64,000 nt of DNA, taken from Astragalus membranaceus. Lineage: Eukaryota; Streptophyta; Magnoliopsida; Fabales; Fabaceae. Made by a program: the position numbers and the translations under genes. Within the stretch, counting starts at the first letter, position 1. Every line of letters begins with the position of its first letter. The stretch is taken from positions 32,573,849-32,637,848 of the forward strand of contig CM076848.1 in assembly GCA_039519185.1 (NCBI GenBank). The letters are read 5' to 3'. This document shows, in pieces, positions 42,687-53,400 of the stretch. The notes beneath the pieces are model-generated. The model saw nothing but the letters and a program-made list of their open reading frames with translations. It ran no database searches and was not told the DNA's origin.

Positions 42687-45600
42687 ATGCCTCCCAAAAA
42701 AAGATATGATGGTCTCCGTTATTGTCGATCCACACCAAATCAAGAACATGGATCTTCTGTGAGAATTCATAGGGTACTGTTACCCCAAAGGGCGTCTATG
42801 CCTAACATATCTTCATCTTTGGAAGATGACATTTCTGAGTTCGAGGATGTTCGAAACGAACCTGGTATCACAGAAGATTCATCTACTTCAAGTCAACCCA
42901 AGACTAATGCCAAATGGATAGTGGATGTTATTGGTATATCTACTATAATTAGGTAGTGGATTTTCCATTATTTATATTTTGGTGTACTAATATTTTGAAT
43001 TATTTTGTGTTAGATGAGGAGGGTAATCGCAGCCAAAGAAGTCTGAAAGTGCGAGATTTGATTCCAAACAACTTAGGATTTAGGGTGGTGACCGAATGGA
43101 ATGAAAGATCCCAACCAGTTGGAAAGTCTGCTGGTTTATTAGGAGGGTTTTTGGGTTTTAGTGCAAATAATTTTGACACATTCCCTATTTTGTACCATAA
43201 GTGGCCTAAAGTTCCCGAGGAGTACAAAAATAATGTTTATGACAACACTATAAAGGTAAAAAGCTTAATTACCTTAATATATTTTATTGTTATTTATGTT
43301 TTGTTACTAATATCGTTTATTATATTTGTATTAAAGGAGAAATTTGTGGTAAATGATGAAAGTCACAAGACATGGATTTTATCCAGTTTGGGAAAGAAAT
43401 GGCGGGACAATCGTTGCAAGCTTTTTAAAGACTATTATAACTGGGAGCTTAGTCTTGAACAAAATCTTCGTAACCCGCCGCCGGGCATTGACGAAGATCA
43501 TTGGAGGCTGTTTTTGGAATATAGGATGAAGCCCGAAACTATGGTAATAAGGAAAACTTTGAAATTGAACATGTTTTCTAGTTCATTGTTTTTTATTTTA
43601 AGACTTCCAATTTGATTTACAAAGTATTTGGAGTGGAGCATAGCCTGGATCCTAAAATATTATGACTTTGCTTATAGGCAATAGCTGATCAAAATGCTGA
43701 AAATCGCTCGAAGCAACAGGTTCCCCATACATTAGGGGCCAAGACACTTGCTAGAAAACAACATGAGCTGGTATGATATCTCATTTTTTATATTGTTTGA
43801 AATTTTGAGAAAATGGTTTAATTATATTTATATGTTGAAACGTTTTAGGAATTGCAAGATGGGCGACCTTATAGTAGAGGAGATATGTATGGAATTGCTC
43901 ATAAAAAATCAAATGGTGATTTTGTTAATGATGAGGCAAGACAAAACCATGTAAGTCCAATATTATATATTTAGTCTGTGTCATATGCTCCATTACTTGT
44001 TTGAGCGTATCATTTTCCTTGTTGGTAATCGGTGAATCCATTCTGCTTGTCAAGCTGTCTGTCTTGCCAGCTTCTGTGTGAATGAATTCTTCCACAGTTA
44101 AAATCCTGTTATTGCATAAAACAGGTATATTTGTTTGAAGAAATGGTGAGAAGCACTGTTTCAAACTGAAAATGCTTTTAAAATGATTTGGAAGGTTTTG
44201 GCTGAGTAAAAATAATGTTCACTCACATTTTTTGTTCACACATACTGATCTGGTGCTCTCTATGGCTGAACACATTGTAGCAAATAAAGTAAATCATCTC
44301 TGGAAATTGTCCCACAACTCATGTATTGAAATAATTTTTTGTTTACAACCACAACAACCTAAGCAAATACTGACTATAGTTTGATATTATGAAGCCAAGA
44401 GTGCTTCCAGCTTTGCAATCTGGTCATCCTCATTCTTTGGAATAGGATCCTTGTTAACCTCTTGATACAATCTGGTCTCCGCCCTTTCAGTCTTCTCTTT
44501 ACTTTGAGCGACGACTTTTTCTGCATGAAATGGAATTATATGCCCAAAATTGTACACTGAGATTTTGTTTCCTTCTAAAGCACATTGCTTATGATTTTAT
44601 GATTGATTTATACATGTAGGAAAAACTGCAACAGGCAATTCTTGAGTCTTCTTCTGTGCATGAAGCATTTATTCAAGTTTTTGGGAAAGAACATCCTGGG
44701 CATGTTCGAGGCATGGGACTCGGCGTAACACCAACTCAGATCCTTGGAAACAATTCTCATTCTACAACAGGATCATATTCATCGGATGCTAATGAAAAGA
44801 TGTCACAGATGCAAAATGAAATTGACGCTTTAAAAGCACAAGTTGCTGAAGTTGATAGTCTAAAGGCTCAAGCTGCTGAAGTTGATGCTCAAAAGGAACA
44901 AGTTGCTGAATTGCCTCTATTGAAGGAACAACTTGCTTATGTTATGCAAATTCTTAAGCAAAATCAGGTGATCACCGTATTGAAATTCATACTGTTATGC
45001 AACTTGCTTATGTTATTGCTTTTGATGAAAAAATTGTTGATATCAAACTATGAAACCTGAATAATCCTTGGAGGTTATTACTGTCTTGCCAAGCCCGCAA
45101 AATTAGAATTCAGGTAATGTTAGAGAACAAGAAGATTAAGGACTTTTGTAGTGAACAATTGTAAAGGAACAACGAAAACAGTATTTTTACCATTTTCAAA
45201 ATTTCTGGAAATATTGAATTTGTTTAGTAAGATATTTCTTAGTTTAAAGAGTGGAATTGAAAACAGAAACAAAGAATGAAAGAAAGGAAGCACGGACCCT
45301 AAAATATACAAAAGTGTGTCCATATATATGCAATGAAATGAAACAATTCCCCTCAGAAAGGATATAAAAACAGTGAAACAATAGTCCATATTCAAAACAA
45401 AGTTAGGAAAAGCATAATTAGAAAAACTATTGGAAAAACCTACTAGACATGCTAAAGTTGCATATCCAGGAATTCTATCAACCTTCATCTTAGCAATTTT
45501 TTTCACTCCAATATTTAGATACTTCCCAAAGCTACCTAGATTATTAGAATTCAGCTTTGCATTTTCAATTCTTATAGCTAGTACAGATTCACCACTTCTA

Positions 45601-46192
45601 ACATGTTTAATAACACAACTCAAAATTGGAAAATCAGATATTGGAAAGCTTGTGATTGCAGCAGGAATGCACGCAGATTTTGTTTGTTCTTTGATTGTTT
45701 CATTTGGTTACATTCTTATTCCACTAGCTGAAATATGTCCTGATTTTGCCACAAAAAGGGTTGAACCTAAGTTTATTATTCAAATGGCACTTTCAGTTTT
45801 GGGACAAATAATATTCACAGCAACGATTGCACCATTTTTTATGAGTTGGGTTGATAATGAAAATCCAGATGGGAAACCAATGAAAGGTCCACATTTAGTA
45901 CTATCAATTGCATTTGTGGTATTAATGTGTGCTTTTTCTACTTTGAATGGATATAGAGCAATTTTAAGTGCATTTTTAGTTGGAGTTTGTTTTCCTAGAG
46001 AGGGTAGAGTTTCCAAATGGGTTATTACCAAAATCAACTATATGCGACATTGTTTATATATTTGTTCTAATTTTATTTATGACTATTATTTTTCAGCCGG
46101 ATAATTTGGAAACACATGGTTTGAGACGCTCTTCTGAATCAAGTAACATAGGAGAACATGAAGCAGCACCATCACGGAGGATATCTAGATAG
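42687..46192 (+). CDS. Transposase_24 (Ptta/En/Spm) protein of CACTA 4, seven exons
   Basis: Exons, all with GT/AG borders by eye: 42687-42933, 43014-43255, 43337-43543, 43678-43770, 43849-43950, 44620-44967, 46097-46192. The first exon opens MPPKKRYDGLRYCRSTPNQE; the third holds the PF03004-type core (LSSLGKKWRDNRCKLFKDYY and NPPPGIDEDHWRLFLEYRMK). The sixth has a short heptad-like repeat (ALKAQVAEVDSLKAQAAEVD) that could form a coiled coil. The last ends EAAPSRRISR. Related CACTA proteins (TNPA type) bind the subterminal repeats and help bring the ends together. The reading frame appears intact. Introns 5 (43951-44619) and 6 (44968-46096) contain captured host sequence. The start was chosen because the ATG follows a CAG acceptor-like site and gives the basic N-terminus usual for this family. 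Confidence 0.75.
43960..44530 (-). pseudogene. Two unidentified captured fragments in intron 5
   Basis: On the minus strand, about 44520-44390 reads EKVVAQSKEKTERAETRLYQ, then EVNKDPIPKNEDDQIAKLEA. About 44105-43970 reads LTVEEFIHTEAGKTDSLTSR, then MDSPITNKENDTLKQVMEH. Both are hydrophilic, helix-prone and in good codon usage, unlike the surrounding intron. I cannot name the donor gene. They may be two exons of the same protein. Confidence 0.4.
45430..46050 (+). pseudogene. Captured cation/H+ exchanger (CHX) fragment in intron 6
   Basis: An uninterrupted frame of about 205 residues without its own ATG. FSFAFSILIASTDSPLLTCL, ITQLKIGKSDIGKLVIAAGM and GPHLVLSIAFVVLMCAFSTL match the membrane domain of plant CHX (CPA2) antiporters, including the DSP motif. 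At least five hydrophobic segments are visible. The frame is open over about 620 bp, suggesting a recent capture of a single large exon. It lies in sense orientation inside the last intron of the transposon gene, so it could be included in aberrant transcripts. Confidence 0.85.
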
Positions 46193-46812
46193 ATGATCAT
46201 TGGTTGTATTTTGACTTTATTAACTAAGTTGGTTGTATTTTGACTTCATTAACTAGTTCTAGTTTGATGTTATGAACTTAGTTTGATTTATAAACTTTAG
46301 AACATTTGTATGTGTTTTTAGCATAAATTTAGTTTCTTTTAATATTTGTATTACCAACTAATTAATAAGTACATTTATAAAATTCGTAAAAGAAAGATAT
46401 ATATACCGAAACACAAAAAATGCTTACATTTAAAAATAAAAAAAAACTGATCTGTTGGCGGCGGTTCCAAACCGCCTCCATAGTTAAATAAAAATTTAAT
46501 TTTAATTTAGTTGCGGCGGTTCCAAACCGCCGCTAGGCTTGAAGTAGAAAATCAGTTACCATATTGGCAGCGGTTTCAAACCGCCGCTAAGCATAACGTG
46601 GAAAATCAGTTGGCACATTGGCGGCAGTTGCTGACCGCCGCAATATCCGCAGCGGTTTGTGTGACGGTTGCGTGAACCGCCGCCAACAACACCTCCCGAC
46701 GCTGAAAACCACGGCGCTTTTGGAACCGCCGCCAGCATTCAATAACGGCGGTTTAAACCGCCGCCGCTGGCCTTTTTAACCGCCGCCGTTAACAATGTTT
46801 TGCGTAGTGACT

Positions 46813-47956
46813 GTCCTTGTTTTATTTATTTTATTTTAAAGATTAAAAAACTCATTTTATTAATTCCATCCCATCATTCTAATAATACACACCCTTCTGT
46901 GCATCAGCCCAAGACCTCCAAAACGAAATTGGGTTTCATGCTTTTCACACCTCCTTTTTAAATACAACCCTCTGCAGCTAACAACACCTCTTTTTTACTA
47001 TTGAACCCCCCCTTTTCTTTTTATTTATTTATTTCTTTTCAATAAAAACAATTTCTTTTACAAAAAACCTATAAAAATAAATAAATAAATATTTTCTCAA
47101 CAATTATCCACAAGAATGGTTTGTTCCTAATGGTCACTCTTAGCTTAGCTTGTTTGACCGTTAATAACAGCCCTAGTTTTTAAATGAGCAATGAGTAATG
47201 ACCACTCAGAGTTTTACTTGTTTGGTCCTTACGAATACCTAAACCTCTTTCAAAATTAAAAGCAAATCAACAAACAAATATTTTCTAGAAGAACTACGTA
47301 GCCTTTGATTCTTCGCTGCGGTGATATGTAGGAGCGGGGCTTCCCCGTCAAGCTAAATTAATTTTTCCCAATAAATAATCAATTTTTTTCTTTAACACCT
47401 TTTTTCCAAAAAAACTAAAAAATGAGCTTGATTGAGATGTACATCTTGTGACCTCGCAATCCTGGTCTAAGACGCCTGAGTTGTACAGCTTGGTGATCTT
47501 AAACCCCCTTCAAAAAAAATAAAATCAACCAACCAACAAATCTTTTTCGGGAAGAACTACGTGACTGTTGAGTTCCTCATTGCACCAGAGGATACGTAGG
47601 AGCGGGGCTTCCCCGTCAAGTCAAAAATTAAATTTTCTAACTTAGTCTATTATTTATTTCTTTGTAAACCAAATATTGTTTCATTTATGTTGTGGGGTAA
47701 ATAAACTTTCTGAACTTATTGATAATTTGCACAATCGAATTTAAGGTAACTGTCTTAGGACAGATGTATTAGGGGTGCTGTGGAATTTAGTTTTCGCCCT
47801 TCCCTATGCATAACCGACTCCCGAATCCAATCCAGTTTACGCAGACCAATAACTTCTAGTTAGGTTTTTCTCAATTTTTCTTATTAAATAAATTGGGTGG
47901 CGACTCCTAAGATAATCGATTTTTGAGCCGTCTGCGTCGAGATCCCGGTCACGACA
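46813..47956 (+). repeat. 3' LTR of the Tat/Ogre-like element, distal part
   Basis: Continues the LTR after CACTA 4. Contains a duplicated phrase around 'tacgtaggagcggggcttccccgtcaag' (about 47330 and 47594) and ends CGGTCACGACA. With the proximal part the LTR is about 3.05 kb. Note that the first three bases after the CACTA (46810-46812) are the duplicated ACT. Confidence 0.82.
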
Positions 47957-48049
47957 AAAGTAAATAATAAATTCTGCATAATTTAATATTAAGTTTATTT
48001 AATTACTGTTAATCTGAGTAGATTCCCAGGAAATAGAGGTGGGTCACAA

Positions 48050-48847
48050 TGGACAATCTTAAGTACCAAGTCTTTCCTAGCCAGAACTTTCCCCAACCAA
48101 CACTGTTTTCAAAAATCAAGCCGAAGAGATTACTGGGATGAGTCGCGTACTAGGTCGCTCTCTTTAAGACGTTTCGTGGCATTGCTCCAAGGTGCAAGCA
48201 GGCTATCGACCACGACGTCCCCAGGATAAAACAACCTAGTAGAAACTGCTACGAAAGTTCACAGCACCGTGAAAATTCGCTCTAAGATATACACCCTCAA
48301 TATAGTTTATGAAAAATAGTCTTTAGCTTGGAAATGCTTCGAGTTTTCTACAGAAGAAGAAAGTAATTTAGAGAGAAGAGAGAAAACTTGAGGAGAGATG
48401 CTTTATCGTCAACTTTTTGTGTGATTTGCAAATGAGGAGAAGCTCTCCTTTTATAGGCCTTTGGGAAGGATCCGTTGGAGTTGGAGGTGAATTAAAAGCC
48501 AACGGCTCAAAAAAAAAACATAACCGTTGGAAATTAAATGAAAAAATCCATTGCAAATTGAATGCAAAGCCGTTACTATTTTACTTGGTCAATAGTTCAA
48601 CGGTCAAAATAAAAAAAAATATTTTTCCGAAAAAAATAGGTACACCACTTAGCCCAAGCCTAAGCCCGGCCCGAACAAACGGACGCCGGCGGCGGCGCGC
48701 GCATGTGTGGTGGTCATTTTGTGTGTGTCCTCTCCCATCCACAAAATTGGGTACCCCTTGGGGCCCAACCCAATAGATGAGATTCCCACTTATAAACACT
48801 ATATCCAATGTTGGACTTTTTCCAATTCACACACAAGAGTTCCAACA
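48050..48847 (-). repeat. 3' LTR of the minus-strand copia element
   Basis: Bounded at 48847 by the polypurine tract. Contains a GC-rich stretch (48660-48700) and the TATA box at about 48457. The low-coordinate end is placed near 48050 on length alone. Confidence 0.65.
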
Positions 48848-49375
48848 ATCCCCCACTTGATTTTAAAAAGTAGTTTTAGAAGTAGTGTCAAACGCTTCCA
48901 TAAGATTGTGCATAAACAGAGGTGTCTTACGACTTGAACCTTTGCATAGAGGTTAGGATTTAGATTCAACAAGAGTGACTCGTAGTCTTGAACTCTATCT
49001 CTAACATCAAAACCACACACAACCTTTTTCATGGGTGTATTCTTATAATCCCGTGCCTTTACGGCCCTGCACGTCTATCCCAGTTTAGTGAACACTCTAG
49101 GAATCCTGCCAACGATTCCATAGGAAGCGGCCCCACTTCCACATTCACAAAGGTGAGTCTATCAAGAGTACTCCTGTAGCTAGATACTCTACTCCACCTA
49201 GAGTATAGATCTCATTAAGAGTTTCTATTACCTCAAACTTACTTCGCTTCAGAAATCATGCTTCTTTACTTATAATAGCATGTTCATCTCGTATCACATC
49301 ACAACTTGTTATTACCCATTGAACCTAATTCTTGGGATCTCCAGTCTTTTTGGTCCGGTTACCATTGTGAGTGAC
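48848..49375 (-). other. Untranslated spacer between copia RNase H and 3' LTR
   Basis: No open frame of note. The polypurine tract is at its lower end. Confidence 0.6.
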
Positions 49376-49768
49376 TCATGATTCTAATGGCAGTAGTCCC
49401 ATCCTTTGAGATGTATTTTGGACTTTCTCCCTAGCTAATCCTTTCGTCAAAGGATCAGCTAAGTTCTGATCAGTGCGTACATGATCCACTCTCACAGCTC
49501 CTTTTGAGAGACATTCTCTCACAGTGTTGTGCTTACGACGTATTTGTCGTCTTTTACAGTTGAAATAACGGTTCTCTATTTTTGCAATAGCCGCGGTACT
49601 ATCGCAGTGGATCAACACAACTGGCATCGGCTTTTCACATAAAGGGATCTCTGCTAGTAAGCATCTCAACCAGCTAGCTTCTTCACTAGCGATTGCCAAT
49701 GCTATCATTTCAGACTCCATAGTGGACTGAGCCAATATGGCCTGTTTCTTAGATTTCCACAACACCAC
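49376..49768 (-). pseudogene. Copia RNase H C-terminal region
   Basis: Reads WKSKKQAILAQSTMESEMIA..., ...CDSTAAIAKIENRYFNCKRR and ...VRTDQNLADPLTKGLAREKV. These are the standard end of Ty1-copia polyproteins, with the RNase H acidic residues (E in STMESE, D in CDSTAA) in place. It is separated from the reverse transcriptase block by frame breaks. Confidence 0.9.
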
Positions 49769-49885
49769 CAGCTATACTAAATATATAGCCACTAGTTGTT
49801 TTGGAATCATCTGATAGAGTATTCCAATCTGCATCACTGTATCCTTCATGTACAGTTGGAAATCTCTGATAATGTAGTCCGAGAT

Positions 49886-50345
49886 TCATATGGTCCTTTT
49901 AAGGTATCTCATGACTCTCTCGATAGCGTGCCAATGCTCGATACTAGGTCGACTAGCAAACCTACATAGCAATCCCACAACATAGGCAATGTCGGGTCTA
50001 GTACAATCAGTGGCATACCTTAGGCTGCCAATGATGCTCGCATATTCCGTTTGTATAATACTGTCATCAGAGTTCTTAAAAAGTTTGACACTCGGATCAT
50101 ATGGTGTACAAGCAGGTTTACAATCAAAATAATTGTATTTCTTTAAGATCTTCTCAATATAATGAGATTGATCCAAAGAAATTCCTTTTTCGGACTTAGT
50201 GATCTTAATACCAAGTATTACACTTGCTTCTCCAAGGTCTTTCATATCAAAGTTGTTGCACAACAGTGATTTCACTTTATTTACAGCATGAATGTTTCAT
50301 CCAAATATGAGTAAGTCATCTACATAGAGACATAAGAAAGCACTC
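49886..50345 (-). pseudogene. Copia reverse transcriptase C-terminal region
   Basis: Includes the YVDD catalytic motif (CLYVDDLLIFG, about 50330-50300), followed by a stop, then NFDMKDLGEASVILGIKITK and SIIGSLRYATDCTRPDIAYV. The N-terminal part of the domain is missing. Confidence 0.9.
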
Positions 50346-50363
50346 TTAAAGTGCCTAGTCTTA

Positions 50364-50424
50364 GCAATGTGAGACTTTTTCAATTCACTAACACCAAGGT
50401 TCCAACATTCCCCAATGTAGATTA
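50364..50424 (-). repeat. Short LTR end fragment
   Basis: The stretch GACTTTTTCAATTCAC...GGTTCCAACA resembles the LTR end at 48815-48847 and is followed by CCCC (minus: GGGGAATGTTGGAACC). It is about 45 bp of a related copia LTR with its polypurine tract, wedged between two other elements. Confidence 0.55.
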
Positions 50425-50861
50425 TGTTGGATCCTTAATCCAACATTGGCCTTATATGTGAGTAATTATATGTTGTGGACTCTCACTTAAGATTAAGCCC
50501 AAAAAGTGATCTAATAAGGTTAGGCTAATATGGGCTTTTGAGTATCTAATAGGATGTGGGCCTAGAGACTAAATGGTAATTCTAATTTTGTGATGGGCTA
50601 AATTAGAAATACCAATAGATAACCCTAATAAGGGCTCTATAAATAAGGATATTATGGTACCCCAGGTCACACCACACTACAAGACTTTACGACGTTACCT
50701 GACATCCCATTAAGGGTTCTCTCGGAGAGAGTACGTGTTGACTTGGAAGGCCAAACCACATACCAGATCAACATCATGAGTTCAGGTATGCTTCGCTTCG
50801 GTATTTTCTATTGATTAACATGATTAATGGTGGCTTTATAAGAACTATTTTGGATCTAACA
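50425..50861 (+). repeat. 5' LTR of the plus-strand copia element, with primer-binding site
   Basis: Runs from TGTTGGATCCTTAATCC to GGATCTAACA, 437 bp, with a TATA box CTCTATAAATAAGG at about 50636. The primer-binding site follows after two bases. Confidence 0.9.
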
Positions 50862-51129
50862 AGTGGTATCAGGGCCAATCATGTTTAATTATTATGAAAA
50901 TTAATTTTTTTACGGTATATGATTTTTTTTTGACAAAATTTACGGTATATGATTAGATGCTGCCATTTACGTCTATATATACCGCCAGGATCCAGTTTTC
51001 TTTCTCGTTATGATTCGATTCCAAAAAATTCATGATATTTTTTGCTTACGGTTATTGAATGAAGATACAGATTTTGAATTCATTAGTTTAGTCCGTTGCG
51101 GTTTATCCTTTTTTTTCGATTGTTTTTTC

Positions 51130-51305
51130 TTCATTATCAATAGATCATGAAAACCTTGTCCAAGGCTAATTCGTCGCAGCGGCAGAAATGCTGTTTATGG
51201 ACACCCAGTTGCCGGGTTCAATCTCCACTGGGTGTCGAACCTTGGTTTTCCCATTTGTGTGTTAGGTTTTGGCACTTGCCGGTCCGACCATCAGACAAAA
51301 AAAAT
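51130..51305 (+). repeat. Possible SINE fragment inside the copia leader
   Basis: Contains a box-B-like GGGTTCAATCTCCAC and the later phrase 'cacttgccggtccgaccatcagac', which is reminiscent of tRNA-derived repeats. Borders and tail are not clear. Confidence 0.3.
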
Positions 51306-51618
51306 AGATCATCAAAACCCTTTTAGAGCTGCGGCATTTTAAAGTTTTACTTTTTTTAAGCAATTGTAAATCAATGATTTAGAACAAAACCCTTTTAGAG
51401 CTGCGGCATTTTAAAGTTTTTTTTGTTTTGTTTTGGTTTTTGAGTTCAGTTCTGTGGTTTAAAGGAATGCAAACAGACTATTATTACTATTATTATGTTT
51501 ATCTTCCACGCAGCAATTCTGGTTATGTGATTATGATAGGTTGTTCGTATTTTGAATATTCTGAATATGGTGGTGGCAATTTAAATATTTTGTTCTTCGG
51601 TTTTATTTTGATTATTAT

Positions 51619-52871
51619 TAGAGGTGTTTGGCCCCAAGCCCAGCCCCATTGGCCCCAATCAAGCCCCATAAAATTGAAGCCCCCTATTAATGGGGCTATT
51701 TTTAGCCCCAACCCACACTTTTAAATTTTTTAGTGGGTTAGGGCCAGGGCTTTGTGGGCTGGCCCCCAAATTTTTTTCTCATTCTTTTTCCACTATTTAC
51801 ACCTCCACTTTCGTTCTTTCACCCCCTTCCTCTTTTCCCTCCCTCCCTCTCACCAACACCTTCTTTTCCCTCTCACCACAACCACCACCACCACCACCAC
51901 CACCTTCTTTTCCCTCTCACCACCACCTCTTTTCCCACTATTTATACCTCCACTTTCGTTCTTTCCACCCCCTTCCTCTTCTCCCTCACTCCCACCACCA
52001 TCACCATCTTCCACTCACCACCACCACCACCACCTTCTTCTCCCACCCACCACCATCACCACCTCCCACTCACCACAACCACCACAACCTCATTTTCTTC
52101 TCACAACTATCACCACCAACCTCATTTTTTTTCTCATTCTTTTCCCACCCCCACTTCCATTCTTTCACCTCCCCTCTTTTTTTTCTCAGTAAGTGTCTTA
52201 CAGCCTTCACAACTCTCAATTGAAAGAAGCAATAAAATAATGTCCTCCAGAAACCACCAATTCAGGACTTAAAAAGAGGATGAGTCGATAATGCAATCAA
52301 AAAATCAGAATTGATGAATGACTTTCAGTCAACCATGCAGCAGAGAGTGTGTGATATCACTGTACACACATTAAATGCACATCAATAATAATCAGCTAAA
52401 ACCCAAACAATCCTCTAATTTCAACGTACCATTCTTTTCTAACATATATATATATGTTGCACCCAATACAATACAAAAAATATTTCCATTACCATTGAAA
52501 AAGTACTGTATCGTGATTTCACAAAATCCAGAACCATGCAAGCATATTGTATGTACATATGTTGTCGACTAGTAGTATGTAACGGTACTTCTTTCAACGT
52601 GATCACACGGCTTTCATTTTTTTGTAATTTCCAGTTTTTTTTAAAAAAGTAAATAAATTTTTAGGGCTCATAAGTTGGGCTAGGTCGAAGTCCACATAGG
52701 TTCATGGGTAATTTTCAGTTTCGTTGCGAAAAGAAAAAATTAAGGGCCTTGGGCTGGCCCTGGCCCACTGGGGCTTGGGGCCTCCGTGGGCTTTTGAAAT
52801 GTGGGCTTTTGGGCCCATGGGCCAAAAGGCTGGGGCTGGGCTGGCCCACATGGGCCAAATTGACGGCTCTA
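51619..52871. mobile_element. hAT-type non-autonomous element, 1.25 kb
   Basis: The ends TAGAGGTGTTTGGCCC and GGGCCAAATTGACGGCTCTA are inverted repeats. The 8-bp ATTATTAT lies at 51611-51618 and 52872-52879, the duplication size of hAT. GGGGC/GCCCC-rich subterminal words (AGCCCC, GGGCTGG, TGGGCC) occur at both ends. The interior (51780-52190) is a CT-rich block with CCA/ACC trinucleotide repeats that produce artefactual Pro/Ser/His-rich frames. No transposase is encoded. Confidence 0.92.
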
Positions 52872-53400
52872 ATTATTATTATGGGCTGCACTTTTGTTCT
52901 TCATAATTCAGTTCAGACTCGTGAATTTGTGAATTTGATTTGTCACTAATTACTGTTTTGGATATATTTTTCGGACAAGTAATTCTGAATTTCAAATATC
53001 GAACCGTTTATATGTATTTTGGGATGAATTGGTTGAAGCAACATGTCACCAAAGTGACCTCTCTTGTGGAGATTGATTTATATAAAAAGTCATGTGCTTG
53101 TAACTTATGTGAGTATTTACCGGCCCAAAGGAATGTAGTTATTTTACAGAATTGCAAGTGCACATGTGGTAATAAATACGTGACAATTATTCGGTTTACA
53201 TGTGAATAGTGAATCAACCCAAAGGAAGATTTATTGTTTGACATGTTCTTTATTATCAGTATTTGATTACTACACCAAGGTATCAATGAAAAGTTAATAT
53301 TTTGTCTAAAGATAGAATGTTAATGGATTCACGGTATCTTGAAATGGGGTTTACCTTTATTTGAATTTAGTATTGCTTTTATTTTGAAGTTTAAGTAAGC

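Larger units (their letters stand above)
34615..46809 (+). mobile_element. CACTA element 4 (12.2 kb, autonomous-type) inserted in the 3' LTR
   Basis: It starts CACTACCCAAAAACAAAG and ends AATGTTTTGCGTAGTG. ACT at 34612-34614 and at 46810-46812 is the 3-bp target duplication. Subterminal GCGGCGGTT / AACCGCCGC words crowd 34640-34770 and 46455-46795. It encodes a TNP2-type transposase (37794-41472) and a Transposase_24 protein (42687-46192), the standard CACTA gene pair. It also holds captured host fragments, an internal duplicate of its own 3' end and a 270-bp internal duplication. Two frameshifts in the TNP2 frame suggest it is now defective. Confidence 0.95.
29255..47956 (+). mobile_element. 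Tat/Ogre-like Ty3-gypsy retrotransposon, internally deleted, with nested CACTA
   Basis: The outer ends are TGTGAACATCC (29255) and CGGTCACGACA (to 47956). They are flanked by the 5-bp duplication AAAGT at 29250-29254 and 47957-47961. Order on plus: truncated 5' LTR, last 44 codons of pol, a long 3' untranslated region with tandem repeats, and a full 3' LTR split by CACTA 4. The missing part runs from inside the 5' LTR, through the primer-binding site, gag and nearly all of pol. The LTR distal part carries the phrases 'tacgtaggagcggggcttccccg' and 'ccgtctgcgtcgagatcccgg', which are familiar from Tat-lineage LTRs. Without CACTA 4 the element is about 6.5 kb. Confidence 0.88.
48050..50363 (-). 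mobile_element. Ty1-copia element, 3' half (minus strand)
   Basis: In minus-strand order: reverse transcriptase end (50345-49886), RNase H (49768-49376), spacer, a polypurine tract AAGTGGGGGAT, and a 3' LTR starting TGTTGGAACTC at 48847. The LTR has a TATA box (CCTATAAAAGGAG, near 48457) and its far end lies around 48050; the exact border is uncertain. At 50363 the element breaks off and abuts another LTR fragment, so the 5' half is missing. Confidence 0.85.

Noticed and set aside
45120..45623. 167-codon minus-strand hydrophobic frame
   Set aside because: It is largely antisense to the captured CHX fragment, and the CHX match on plus is specific.
51690..52272. Three overlapping Pro/Phe/His-rich frames of up to 177 codons
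   Set aside because: All three frames of a CT/CCA repeat stay open, a sign of low complexity and not of coding.
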